Assembly: GCA_021432605.1 (NCBI GenBank)
Contig: MU271150.1
Coordinates: 2,046,001-2,110,000 of the forward strand
Direction: 5' to 3'
From: Coniochaeta sp. PMI_546
Taxonomy: Eukaryota; Ascomycota; Sordariomycetes; Coniochaetales; Coniochaetaceae
DNA length: 64,000 nt
Shown piece after piece: positions 26,459 to 37,847 of this stretch. The notes beneath the pieces are model-generated. The model saw nothing but the letters and a program-made list of their open reading frames with translations. It was not told the origin of the DNA and did no database searches. Position numbers and translations under genes: made by a program. Position 1 is the stretch's first letter. Every line of letters begins with the position of its first letter.

Positions 26459-27126
26459 AGGACGCAAAATGTGGCAGACATATATTGCTATCGCCGCTCG
26501 TGTCATCTCTCTACAGAATTCTGCCACTTGCCTCCGTGACTTGGTGCGAAGAGAGGCGGCTAGATTGCTACATTCGGGGCTTCCCTTGGCCTTGTCAAAC
26601 CGTAGATTGAGGCAAGCCTACCCATCTTGGGCCTTTACGCTACATAGCAGGGGGTGAGCCTTCCCGATGGCTCAGGCAAGATACTTGATATCCCCAAAGG
26701 AGTAGCGAAACTTGACGTGTATAGCTGTCGACTTATATGTGTGGATGTTTCATGTTGGTAAATATGCTGCTGCTTTAGGCTTAGATTCCCGCTCCTGCAG
26801 GCGCTTTCTGTTCTCCACTTAAGTCGATGGCGCGGATCTATGAGTCCACTTGTTCCCTCGCAGGTTCGCAGCTCAACCATCGTCTGGCCCATCACAACTT
26901 CAATTCGACCTGACCTAAGAGGGTAAAACTCCAGAGGGCGATACGCGCTGGGTAGATATCTTGAAATGATTACAGCAAGACATAACAACTGGACGGATGT
27001 CGTAACTGAGGAGCAATCGGAGTTCGACGTGGCGGAGAGGACAGCATAATATCTCGGCCCCACCAGGTACTGGAGCTGAGTCCAGGACCAGTACCAGCAT
27101 ATATCACACGCATCATCTCTACAGCA
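26459..27126. promoter_or_regulatory. Intergenic region upstream of NPR3
   Basis: 668 bp between tandem genes, holding a 3' UTR and the NPR3 promoter. No specific site is recognised. Confidence 0.45.
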
Positions 27127-29891
27127 ATGGCACTACCTGTGCTACCCAACTCCTCCAACTTTTTGGCGGTTGCCCTCGTCATCAACCGGCCTCGTGCAGG
27201 CCCCAGGCTCGTCTTCCATTACCCTCCTCATGTCCTGCCCGCCCATGGCCAGCTCGGGCGCAAAAAGAACGACGAAGACGAGCTTGAAGACGAGGGTGAT
27301 ATCATCTTGGAGCGCCTGGCACAGCCTACGGGTCCCTCTGCCTATCCGGCTGAGCTCCTGCAATGGAACCAAGACGATCACTTAGTCACAGAGAGCGGCT
27401 CCCAGATCGTGCCATGGGAGCATGTAGCCGGCTTTCCGACCAAGGACCTGGAAAGTATACTGACACCCGCGAGAGCTTATCACAAGCGGCTATTCCAGGT
27501 CTCCTTGGAGCCGCTGGTATGCGTCTCCTATCCTATCTACGTCCCGGAAAACGGCGTGTGGAAGAAGAAGAAGAAGAAGTCAAAAAGGGACGAGAAGGGG
27601 AAAGTTGCCAACTTGGAGGAAGAGGATGCTGCACAGACGGATGCTGAAGTGCCCACCCATGAGGAGGAGTCCAAAGTCTCCGAGGCAGACCACGTCGAAG
27701 TCAAAGATATGGCCACAATGCCAGCAAACAATGACGACGAAGTCGGAGAAAAAAAGAGCTCCATGACCATGTTCAACTTGGTGTTCATACTGAAGCCGCA
27801 AAAACATGAGGTCAAGGATCTGGTCGACATCATGTTTGTCAACATCATCAAGAAGGTCAACAAGGCTTACAAGTACTGCCAGCAGCGTGGTGACTTCGTG
27901 TGGAAGGAGTCTAAGAAAATCCTTGCACTCAAAGATAAAGGCCGCGAAGACAGTCGGTCTCTCTTCTCCCTTTAAGTGTCAGATGCACTAACGTCCAACA
28001 GAGCGTAAAATGACGTCCTTATGGAATGAAATCCTGGCATCCTCCTCTTTGGCCGCTTCGATGCAGGATATCTACGATGCCATCTCGCAGAACAAGATCG
28101 CCGTCCTGCAGCTGGAAACAACGGAAGGGACAGTAACACATTCCGTGCAGATACCACTACCCTTCCATGTTCCAGATATACCGCAAGAGAACGACACGGA
28201 TGCCCAGGCCCTGTGGCTCACGACGGCGAATGCTTTTCTCGATGTCGACGAAGATGCCGACGAGACGGGATACTTGGACAGGCACTTTGCACTGCTCCTT
28301 ATGGAAGACGAGAAGAAGATCCTGAGTGAATTGCAGGCCGATCCGGATGAGACGACGCTCTCCATGATCGAGTTTGTCAGACATTGCAAGCCCACACTAT
28401 CGTATGTGTCTCTAGAAGCCTTCTACAGCAAGCATACTCACGATATACATCAGATTCCACCAAGTCGGACAACAGTCCAACAATATCCTGACCCCGGCCC
28501 AGGTCCGAAAGTTCGCCCAGCATTTCATATTCTGGCGTCGCGCGATTGCAATCCCACCACTGCATGCACGGGATATATACATCCTGTCCCCCAACTGCGA
28601 CTTCTCTCGGCTTCCACAAGCAGCAGCAAGATGGGCGCGCCAGTTCCCATTGGCTCCAGCCCTCCCCAATTTCCTAGCCGATCTCAGCGTGGCCCCTCGA
28701 CCGTACAAAATCCATTGTCCAAGCAAGGCGCACCGACCTCTCTACATGACCATGCTAGCCTGGCTTATGCGCGGTGGTTGGGTCACACAACTCTGCACCT
28801 TCGCCTACGTGGTTGTCTGGCCCGAGATAATCTACGAGGTAGAATACGCGCTCGAGGCCGAGGACATTGCCAAAGCCAAGCGTGCAGAGACCCAAGGCGG
28901 TGAGCCAAGCAGCCTGGACAGCACCAACACGGCGAGCAGCTCATCCAACACCACCACAACGGGAGGTGAGGAGTCGCCCGACGTATCCAGAAACCCATCT
29001 CTCAGCTTTGACACGGCCGCAAGCGAGCCTTTCGGTCTCAACATAATCAACTCGACATCAGACCTGACCTCCTCAACCGCAACCCTCCGCGACCTCACAC
29101 TCCCCCCCACCCAATCCGAACTGCCCACTCCGCCATCGACAGTGACAACCGCCATCCCGGTCCACAGCGAAACCGGATCTCGCACTCCTTCCTCGCTAGA
29201 TCTTCCACCTTCTCCAGCCCCCCACAATCACAACCATCACCACCACCACTCAACAACCCCGGCCGAAGCAGCAGCCGAAAAAGCCCGCCTTGAGCGTCTC
29301 GCATCGCGAGCAGCACGCGACCTAGCGGACAGGGCGACCGCCCACGCGCGCAAGGCCGCCCCCCGCGCAACCGCACACCCGAGCATCAACGACGCCCCAC
29401 ACCTGGTGGGCACGAGTCCGCACGTCATCCTCGATGCCAAGAAAGCCACCGGGCGCGAGAGCCTGTACCTCGACGCCATCGGGCGCCGGCTCCTGCGGGC
29501 CGGAGAGGTCAAGGACGCGGACGCCACACCCGGCGAGGGCAACGGCCAAGACGCGGGGATCGGCAACGGTAGGGACAAGACTGCCGCGGAAAGCGACGGT
29601 CTCAGGGGCGAGGTTCCTTCCTCTCATGCGGCGAGGAACACCAACCTTGGTGGTAGAAGCCAGCTCGGTACGGCTTCCAAACAGGGCGGGGTAGGAGGGA
29701 AGGAGGGCGGCGGCGGCGGCGGTAAGGACTGGGACGAGAGGGTCGCGGCCGCGTGGCCGCTGTTCTGGAAGTATTTCAATGGGCGGTGCGCGCTGGAGAG
29801 GATCGCGCTTCAGGAGGACATGAAGAGGAAGGATGCGTGGAACTTGCTGACGGGGATGAGCGAGTACCTCTTGACTGTGAGGCATTGGTGA
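27127..29891 (+). CDS. NPR3: Nitrogen permease regulator 3, GATOR1/SEACIT subunit
   Basis: Three exons, 27127-27952, 28002-28401 and 28454-29891, give 887 aa. The first donor (GTCGGT) is unusual but is the only one that restores REDKRKMTSLWNEILASSSLAASM in frame. NPR3 forms with NPR2 and IML1/DEPDC5 the GTPase-activating complex that inhibits TORC1 at the vacuole when amino acids or nitrogen are low. Family signatures are FLAVALVINRPRAGPRLVFHYP at the start, SMTMFNLVFILKP near 217, HFIFWRRAIAIPPLHARDIY near 440, and HRPLYMTMLAWLMRGGWVTQL near 500 with AYVVVWPEIIYEVE. The C-terminus (WPLFWKYFNGRCALERIALQ) is intact. Two low-complexity insertions stand out: a charged Lys/Glu segment (about 140-205) and a linker of roughly 270 residues (about 550-820) with Ser/Thr, His and Ala/Arg runs. 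Confidence 0.92.
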
Positions 29892-30699
29892 TATCATGGG
29901 AATAGCGATAGCCTGGCTGTGAATTTGTTAGGACGAGTTGGATGTATAGTATTGGTTCGAGCTCACAGCCATAGCAAAGCTGCATCTATGGAGGCGGGCG
30001 CATCACGCCGGACAGAAGGCAGGATACAGTCTTCTTGTTTGAAGAGAGGGCGGATATGCCATCCAAAGATGACCATAATTAATACCTTAGATAGGGGCAA
30101 CTAAATCTCTGCGCTGAACTCAAAAAGCAAGCGAAGAAGCAAATAAGCAAATTCCTGTAAGACCCTATCCCTACTCCACAGGTATCATCGATATAAAACC
30201 AATAGAGCTAACCGATAGAACGAGACCACCATAAAGTAAACCCCGAACTGAAGAAAGCAAAAGGGACTCTTAAATGATATACCGCCATCAAGTCGCTCTC
30301 AGTGGTAGTCGTTCGGCAGCTAAAGCCACTCGTCAGAAGACCCCCCGCTCAAGATATATGCCCTTCGCCCGGTGCGCCCCGTGTACGCCGCCGCCACCTG
30401 TAGATCCGGCCCTGACCGACCCACTCCTAAACTACCTCGAAATGCAGGATATGGAAAAGATGCTGCTTGTCGCAGTCACATGCTGATGGCAAAGGCCGGG
30501 AAAGAAAGAAACCAGTCCGAGAAATGTGATGCTATCCCGCGCTTCAAGGAAAGTCGCCGATATAACACGAGTTTGGAACAGAACATGCATGCTGTGCCAA
30601 CCGAAACCGCAAGGAAGGAAATGCCGCGTTCCCGCCGTGGTGCTGAGTGATGAGGGAAAAAGGCAAATAATCAAGTCATCACCGGCTCCTCAATATCAA
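29892..30699. other. Convergent intergenic region, NPR3 / bHLH gene
   Basis: 808 bp between converging stops, AT-rich around 30060-30260, as expected for 3' UTRs. Nothing else is recognised. Confidence 0.45.
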
Positions 30700-32295
30700 T
30701 CATTGCGTGAGGTCCATGCCGTACTCGTCTTCCTCCTTGAAGTCAAACTTTCCGCTGCCCTCGTCGTCGTAGTCGAGGAACTCGCCAGAATCAAGCATAT
30801 TGTCGCCCACGACACCGTTTCCGTCGGCATCGGGGCTTATGGAGATGTGGTTGGTCGCATTACCGTCGGTGTCGAGCGGCTCACCTTTGTAATCGGTGTG
30901 CTGCGGAACACGCAGACCCGTGCCGGCCGTGCGCGAATACGAGAACGTATCCGGCTTGCCGTTGGTAGTGCCTGCCTCGTTCATGGCTATGGCCTCGAAC
31001 AGCTCCGTCTGCATGCGCCTCTCGTCGTCCGAGAACTCGAACGGCACCTGACCGCCGAGGTCGATGATGGTGTTGATCAGCTCTTCCTGCTGCTGGAGCT
31101 TGAGGTGCAGCATCCACATCAGGTCGCGAGTCCAGCTCACGGCGCCGTTGAGGATGTCGCCCTTGTTCGGGCCCTTGTCCTTGTCGTCCAGAGGCAGGCC
31201 GGTTGTGATGTTGCCCGCCGTCCCGGCGCTGGTCGCTCGTCGCGCGCCAGGGCCGGCAAGGGCTGACGTCGCCTGTGCTGGGTTCGAGATACCATTCAGA
31301 GATGGGGAGAGGGGCGTGCCGTTCTGGATGGCCTTTCGTATCTTCTCGTCCTCCAGCCGGTGCGCCGGGACAAGCTTGCTGAGATCCTGGATCCGTTCGT
31401 TGATGTTGTCTCGCCGACGTCGCTCCACCAGGTTATGCGACTCTCTCCTCCGCTTCCTCTTCGCTTCTTGGGACGACACTGGGTTCGCGGATGGCAGCTT
31501 TACGGGCACGGACACCCCGCCCTTCATGAACGCTTCGGTGATCCCGGGCGCGTTATGCATGTGGGCAGCATTGAGCGGCGAGGAAAAGTTTCCGGATGCG
31601 AATGACTGAAGACTGTTTGGCGTTTGAATAAAGTGGTTCGAATGTGACTTCTCATGATGGGGCCCGTTTGTGCGGATCGGAAAGCCCTCCTGCGAGTTCA
31701 TGGGCAGGCCGCCTATAGCGACAGTCTTGGAGGGGAGAGGACTCCGCTGGTTGGATGCCTTGCGCTGCATTGCTTGTGACATACTGTGGCGGGCCTTCAG
31801 GTAGTTTGGATCATTCACGTCGTTGGCGATGGCTCCGTTGGCCAAGGGCGAGTTAGCGTAGGACAGAGGAGTCTGTAACGCTCCAGCGAATGTTTGGGGC
31901 ACTCCACGGTATTGGTTGAAGCTGTTGTGAATGAAGGGACTCTGGATAGGGTCTCCGTCTGGAGTGTTCGAATATCCATTGATTTGAGCCTGGTTCAATG
32001 GGATGCTGTGATGCGAACCGTAGATCTCTTGGCCGTAGTTCTGGTTGACTTCATTCATGCTGTTGTAGTCCTGTCCATGCCCTGGCAGTCCCGATGGTGC
32101 TTCCGTCGGGCTGCCAAGGCTGTCGAGGAGATCCTCATCGTCGAGCATGGCGCCTCCGGTCGAAAAGGCGGGCGTCGAAGTGTGGTGGCCCCCCATCCCA
32201 TATGTATTTTGGTACGAGGGTCCGTAATTGATGGCGTTCGGGTCAATGCTACCCCCGTTATGGGGGCCGCCCATTTGATAGCCGTGGTGTGACAT
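30700..32295 (-). CDS. bHLH transcription factor (USF/MiT-like class)
   Basis: A single exon of 531 aa starting MSHHGYQMGGPH. Residues 1-270 are low-complexity (Asn, Gly, Ser, Gln). The basic region RRRESHNLVERRRRDNINER at about 284-303 carries the His-Glu-Arg signature of CACGTG-binding bHLH proteins. Helix 1 (IQDLSKLVP) is followed by a long loop of about 75 residues. Helix 2 is GDILNGAVSWTRDLMWMLHL, then a short leucine-rich coiled coil LQQQEELINTIIDLGGQVP. The C-terminus is strongly acidic. This matches the filamentous-fungal group that includes Aspergillus AnBH1/DevR and Neurospora SAH-2, regulators of development and secondary metabolism. Assignment to one of these is from memory and not certain. 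The upstream intergenic region is very long, as is common for developmental regulators. Confidence 0.88.
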   Translation of the reverse strand: MSHHGYQMGGPHNGGSIDPNAINYGPSYQNTYGMGGHHTSTPAFSTGGAMLDDEDLLDSLGSPTEAPSGLPGHGQDYNSMNEVNQNYGQEIYGSHHSIPLNQAQINGYSNTPDGDPIQSPFIHNSFNQYRGVPQTFAGALQTPLSYANSPLANGAIANDVNDPNYLKARHSMSQAMQRKASNQRSPLPSKTVAIGGLPMNSQEGFPIRTNGPHHEKSHSNHFIQTPNSLQSFASGNFSSPLNAAHMHNAPGITEAFMKGGVSVPVKLPSANPVSSQEAKRKRRRESHNLVERRRRDNINERIQDLSKLVPAHRLEDEKIRKAIQNGTPLSPSLNGISNPAQATSALAGPGARRATSAGTAGNITTGLPLDDKDKGPNKGDILNGAVSWTRDLMWMLHLKLQQQEELINTIIDLGGQVPFEFSDDERRMQTELFEAIAMNEAGTTNGKPDTFSYSRTAGTGLRVPQHTDYKGEPLDTDGNATNHISISPDADGNGVVGDNMLDSGEFLDYDDEGSGKFDFKEEDEYGMDLTQ

Positions 32296-35200
32296 CGTCG
32301 AAAGACAGGATGTTGTGACGGTGTCAGACGTCCGACTAGTTCTAAGGTCTTCGTTTGGTAATCTTGTATGAGTTTGCGCCCGCTGGCCTGCGTGTTGCCG
32401 GCGTAGTTGTACGTTCTAGATGATCTATTATTTGCAACAATGCATATTAGCATATGAACCGGCCTCTCCGATGAGATCTGATGCAAGCGGTTCAACGCGC
32501 GGTTCACACCGTCGTCGAGGTGGCGGTAAAAATTGGGCAAGGACTGGTCGGCCAACTGCCCATGTCGCGGGAAGTGTGGCTTGGTCGCTTCAGGTCAAGA
32601 CTTCAAGCCGAGGGGGCGAGTAAGGCATTGACAGAGAGCGCCCTGGAGAATCTGTAGGGGTAGGGAATATGTTCAAACGTACTGTATCAAGAAACCTCGG
32701 TGATGTTTGATGTCGTATTTGTTGACCAGCGGTCAGCGCGCCATAGAGCGGAGAAAGATTGGAGAGAATGGCGGGGGATGGGGTCGCTAAAATACGAGAT
32801 AAAGAGAGGGATGACTCGAATGGCCGATATCGACAAATTCCCTCGAGGGGTCGATAAACGGAACCGAGAGCGATACGGAGCGAGTGCCCGAAGACGACGA
32901 GTCTCAGTTCGAGAGAAAACGAATAAAATCAAGTAGGAATAAGCCGAGTAGCAGGAGGAAGTCGTGCGCGCGACTTTGAAAGTAAATTCTGCTTGTGCCT
33001 TTACTTGTCCTTTTGGCTGCAGCAACGATTGGAGAGGCGGCTGTTGGAAAAAGATGCCAGTGGTGAAAGGACGCTTGCTTCAAGTGGGCGACACCGTGCA
33101 GCGGATGGCAGGGTTGTGGCCGGGGATCGTCCTATGCCGCTAACCCGCCTTTGGTAATTCCACAGGGGCGAACGAGATATTTAAGCTGCAACGACGAGGT
33201 CGGCTCAACCTTTGAATCCACGGTGGTAGGCAGACGAAGTAAGAAGAGAGGGATTTCCCGCAGTAGGTGCAGGAGTTGCGTGGGGTGATTGCTAGGATGG
33301 CTGGTACCGGAGGGACGCACTGCGAATATGTGCCGTCCTCTGATGTGTATGTAGATCAGGGAATCCGCCGCTGAGCCGCGGGATGGTGTTTGGCTTCAAT
33401 GAGCTGTGTCCAGCCAATGGAGGCAGACCGAGAATCTTCTGGCCTTGATTTCACTTGGCAGAGTTGAACCCTGGTATGATAGATCGACTCGCGGCCCAAA
33501 TGGAAGGTGCACAAAGGTGATACCAGGGCTGCCTCTCTCAGAGAGAGCCGCGAAAAATGGGTTGCGATTTAGAGTTGTGTGATGAACGTCCTCTGGCTAA
33601 GAGGTGGCGGGCTTCAACGGATTGGCGGTCTAACAAAATATATCCTTGATGGACCTGAGAATTAACGGCAGGATACCGCCACTTTATGTTCGTACTATAA
33701 GGGGTGCAGCGGGTAGCAGCCTTTGAGGCTTAGTCTGATTTTGGTTGGCCTGGTTTGGTAGTGGCAGTCGGGCAAGGGATGATTAAGTTGAGACTTGGGA
33801 CGCCCGGAGTGGCCCGTTTGCTCAAATGTAATCCTTAGCCGCCACCGCTGAGGCTTGACCCGGTCGAAGAAGGAATCTGGGATGAGTCTGATTCCTTGGA
33901 CAGTTTTGCTGGCTGCGGAAAGGGAAAAATAGACGTCAAGGGAGAATGAGTGAGAGGACAAGAGAGAGGTTGGGGAAGAGTCGGAAAGAGTGAGAGAAGA
34001 TTGCAATCCCTGGGCTGCCGACCCGTGAGATGTGAGCCGGGGGTGAAGCGCAAGAGAATGATGGAAGCGAAGACAAGCGACAAGCAAGTCTATATCTGGA
34101 TGGACAAAGTAACTCTCCGGAAGTGCGGAGTCGGGCTGTCTGCAGCTCGGCCCCGTATACCAATGGTGCGAGTCGTTTTGCTTGATGTTGCCGACACCAG
34201 TGTCTCCCACAGTCAACTACGTAGGGTTCTTGTAATCGAATGGTCTTGTTGGTGTCCCGAAGGGATATTCTCTGCAGGTCTTGGCTTGCTGATTGGATGG
34301 ATGAACGCGATGGCAGGTGTCTCTATTGGGTGTGGTCAACGTGAACGCCGCCGAGTAAGTCTTCTTGTTCCTCGAGTCCGGGGAAGTCTCAGCTGAGAGA
34401 GGGGTCGAGAAGCAAGATGTGCTGCTATATCCTCGACTCGATGCTTTCAAGATGTCGACCTTGATTGTGCTTGGGATGTCTGCGGAGATGCTGTTGCTGT
34501 GTCTATACAGGGTTAGCTGCAAGTTGCCCCACCCACCATATCCCGGTGTCGACTGTCTCTCACGCTCCGGATTTGCCGTCGGCGGAAGGTATCACTGACT
34601 TGATCTAGGTCTTTCCCTATGCAAATGACTGCCTGTCACCTTGCGATGACAGTCGTTGAGGGCGTTCCTTTAAATAGGAACAGGCTGGTACCTGGTCTGG
34701 GCTCGTGCGGTCGATGTGTGCTCAATCAATCCGGTCTTCCTAGGTAGGCAGTTGCTGAGTTGGTGTAAAGTAGGTGGTTTGGTCCCTTGTATATTGGCAA
34801 TCCTGGCACGGCCACGCAGCGACCAGTCAGAAAATGCGAGGTCCTTCCTTGTGCAACCTCAAGACAGATGTCCGGATAAGCCTAGGAGGTGTGAGGGACA
34901 GTCGCAGACCTGGGGAATAGCAGGGGGGTGAGAGTGAGAGTTGAAGGTTATGTAAGCAAGAGGTGCCGTCCTGCCGTCTTTCCAGATTTGCGATAGCGCC
35001 GAACCTTGCACGAGCGTCTTGCCGCCAAAGGGCCAAGCTGTGTCTTCTTACTTCCCCACAAACGTGCAACTCTGATGGCGTCCGCCCGCTTCGAACAGTT
35101 CGGATTCTGCTTTTGGTACCAGGGCCTGAGGACCTTGGCCTGCGGCTCGATATTGGTACTGATCTTATCTTGCTTTATACTTTGGTGCCGAGTTATGCAG

Positions 35201-37847
35201 TCCAGCCTCTCTTTGTCCAGTGTGACGGGCCAACGACACTGCGCAACGAGGTTGCCGTCCTAAGCTGGGGGATTTTACTGCAGCTTAGATGGGGAGAAAG
35301 GCCTCGAAAGATGTCCCAAAATGGTCCTAGTGGCCGGTCTGCTCCGCAGGGCATATAAAGTCCGAGACAGTAAGGTAGCGGCCGAATATGCGCGAGGCTT
35401 GGGACGGTAGCGAGTGCTGCTGATGAGCCCAGATTGGTCAGGATGGTGCGCAATACCGGTCTTATTTGGAGCCTTGCGTTACGTGAGATTGGATTCGCGG
35501 GATGCGACTGTTTGTCTGCGATAAAGATCGGCTAACCTCCGCCAGTAGCCTTGCGCTGGTGGCTATGCGATGCAAAAGAGGGAGAAGTCAAAGATTGGTT
35601 AGGGTCACGTCGGAAGGAACAGATGACGGGAGGCTTTTATAGGTTACTCTAAAAATACGGAGAGTACGGATTAGACATCGACGACGTCGTCGAGGTCATC
35701 TCCCATGGGCAGCAGATTCCCATCTGACTCTCTCACTCGGTCAAGGTGGGTGTGCTGATAGCAGGAAACCAGACTATCTGGGAATTTCATTGTGGCATAG
35801 CCCGGTTTGCATGATGTTGGTTACGCCTGCGCTCACTGAGTTATCAATGGATGCCTTCAGCTTGACGAGGAGTTTTCGATAGGAGATGGGCATTCTCGGA
35901 AGAAGAGTCAAGGTGGGCAGACTTGGGGGGCAGCAGGGCACTTCATCCAAGAGCGTGACTCGCAAGGTAAGACAAGACTGCACACCCAGGGAGTCCACAC
36001 CCCCAACAGCAGCCGCTTCACTTACAGAACGTAATGCAACAGTAATCCACACATGGGGAAGACATATCACACACTTCTGGGGGCGTGGCTGGTGGCAATC
36101 CTGTTTCTCGTGTCTTATTGCTCTCCGAATATGAGCCGGTTGTTGGTGAGAAGCCCGGCCAGACTCCATAGCCAGGAATGTAGGTATCCGTGTCGGATGC
36201 AACAGAGACCGAGTTAGATCGTAGACACCGCTTCGTATTCATGAGATCAGCAAGATAAGGAGCAAGCTAGCCCTGAACCTGAATGGCGTGCGTCCTGTAG
36301 ACGGAGAACGAGTCGACAAAACGAGGTGATGAAGGAGTAGAGGAGCTAACTCGAATCCACAGGCTGAGACACTAAGGAAGAGCCTGCTTCAAAGAAACGG
36401 GAGCTCTGCACGGGAAGGACCGCAGGAAAGCAACGGGCCCTGCAACCGGTCTGGGGCCAGCAACAGGCTTCGACCTTGAAAGCGGCCGCTCACCTTGACA
36501 GCTGCCAGGGTGAAGGCTCGGTGAGCCCTCTTGAAAGAAAGTGGCGCCCGAAGCAAAAAGGCTGGATCGAGACCCAACACCGGATTTTGGGCTGTCAAGG
36601 TGAAGAATGCCATGTCTCCGTAGCTGCGCCCCAGACATCCCACGCCGGCAGTTCAAGGATATTGCCAGGGATTTGACACCAGACTACGCACGAACTGGAC
36701 GGAGATGGACAGAGAATGACCAGTACTATGGTAGCCACTCGTTGATGCTCTTGGCAATCGCGGCTGATTGGCAAACACCCCCGCAAGCGATCTGGGGAAC
36801 AGGACTAGCATCGCGCATCGCATGCATGGGGACAGGCATGGCGCGTGTCTTGCCATTCACAACTGAGAGCTTAGCACTTTTACATATACAGTGCAGCTTC
36901 TGGTTCAGAGGCAAGGGAGGATGTGAGAGGACGGGGCAGCCTGGGATGCGTGATAGTGCCATACAGCGATACGGGATCTGCAATCTGGCAGGGTTGGGGA
37001 AAAAGGCCAAACTGGCCACATGAAGGTCTGTGCGGACCCCTCCAGAATTCCAATCACATGCATCCAAATAATATGGGGCTGCCGCATCCTGTGGTAACCT
37101 AGTTTGGGAAAGCGCGATCAGACACCGCGCCCCTTGTCAACCTCCGTTGATGATTGTGGTGGTGAGTCTCCAGCTCCAAGGCAACCTCTTCACCATTACG
37201 CAGCAACCACTACGCACCTCCATCCATCCCGCAGCCATTCTAGTCCCTGAGCCTAGATCTTCCAAGTACGCGCGGTCCGGACAGGCTACCGGCAAACGAC
37301 ACTCAACTTAGTCGAGCAGCGAAAAACAACAGGAGGCAGATCGGTAATAGGGGCTCAGGCGTCCGTCAGAGACGTCATCAGCAAGAACCGTCTGTTTCTT
37401 CTTATCTTGGCAAACGTATGTATAATAGCTCACATGATGGCTTAATAACTGTGCTCGACTTGACGGTCTCCCATGTAAGACATTATATGCTGACATCCTA
37501 CGTTTCTGGTGACAGTCTAGCTGCCCCTTAGCCCTCCTACCTCCTGCGGCGCATGCCCTTCCCGCACACCTGGAGCACTGCACCTCGACAACCCAACCAA
37601 TAACACCGTGGTGTCAGAAGCTGTTACCACCACCACCTAGCATTGAAGAAATCACAAGCCTGTTCCAGCCTTGTTTAGTCGCAACCCCCGTCTCCACCAG
37701 AGGGTCATTGGACACGCTGGGCTACCAAGATATCTCGGACAAGGCGGACCTCTTTATTTGGACAGGACACCACCTACGAGAGACTACAACTCGCTCTAGA
37801 TCCGGGGACAAGAGCTATCCAGGAAATCTCGGGACAGACTGATAAAA
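32296..37847. promoter_or_regulatory. 5.5-kb gene-poor region between divergent bHLH and SFT2 genes
   Basis: No open frame here has recognisable domains. The left part must contain the bHLH promoter and 5' leader, with many short upstream ATGs on the minus strand from about 32440. The right end holds the SFT2 promoter. A 16-bp palindrome lies at 35678-35693. A 13-bp inverted repeat (TCACCTTGACAGC at about 36490 and its complement at about 36592) could form a hairpin. A long non-coding RNA is possible but not visible. Confidence 0.45.
35678..35693. repeat. 16-bp perfect palindrome TCGACGACGTCGTCGA
   Basis: A perfect inverted repeat around a GACGTC core in non-coding DNA. bZIP proteins bind related ACGT-core palindromes. 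No function is established here. Confidence 0.4.

Noticed and set aside
32055-32555. A 166-aa minus-strand frame overlapping the start of the bHLH gene, possibly an upstream frame
   Set aside because: It begins with TTG rather than ATG, and its composition shows no domain; it is most likely a shadow of the bHLH frame.
33695-34216. A 173-aa minus-strand frame in the gene desert
   Set aside because: No recognisable motif, unusual composition, and no splice-consistent extension.
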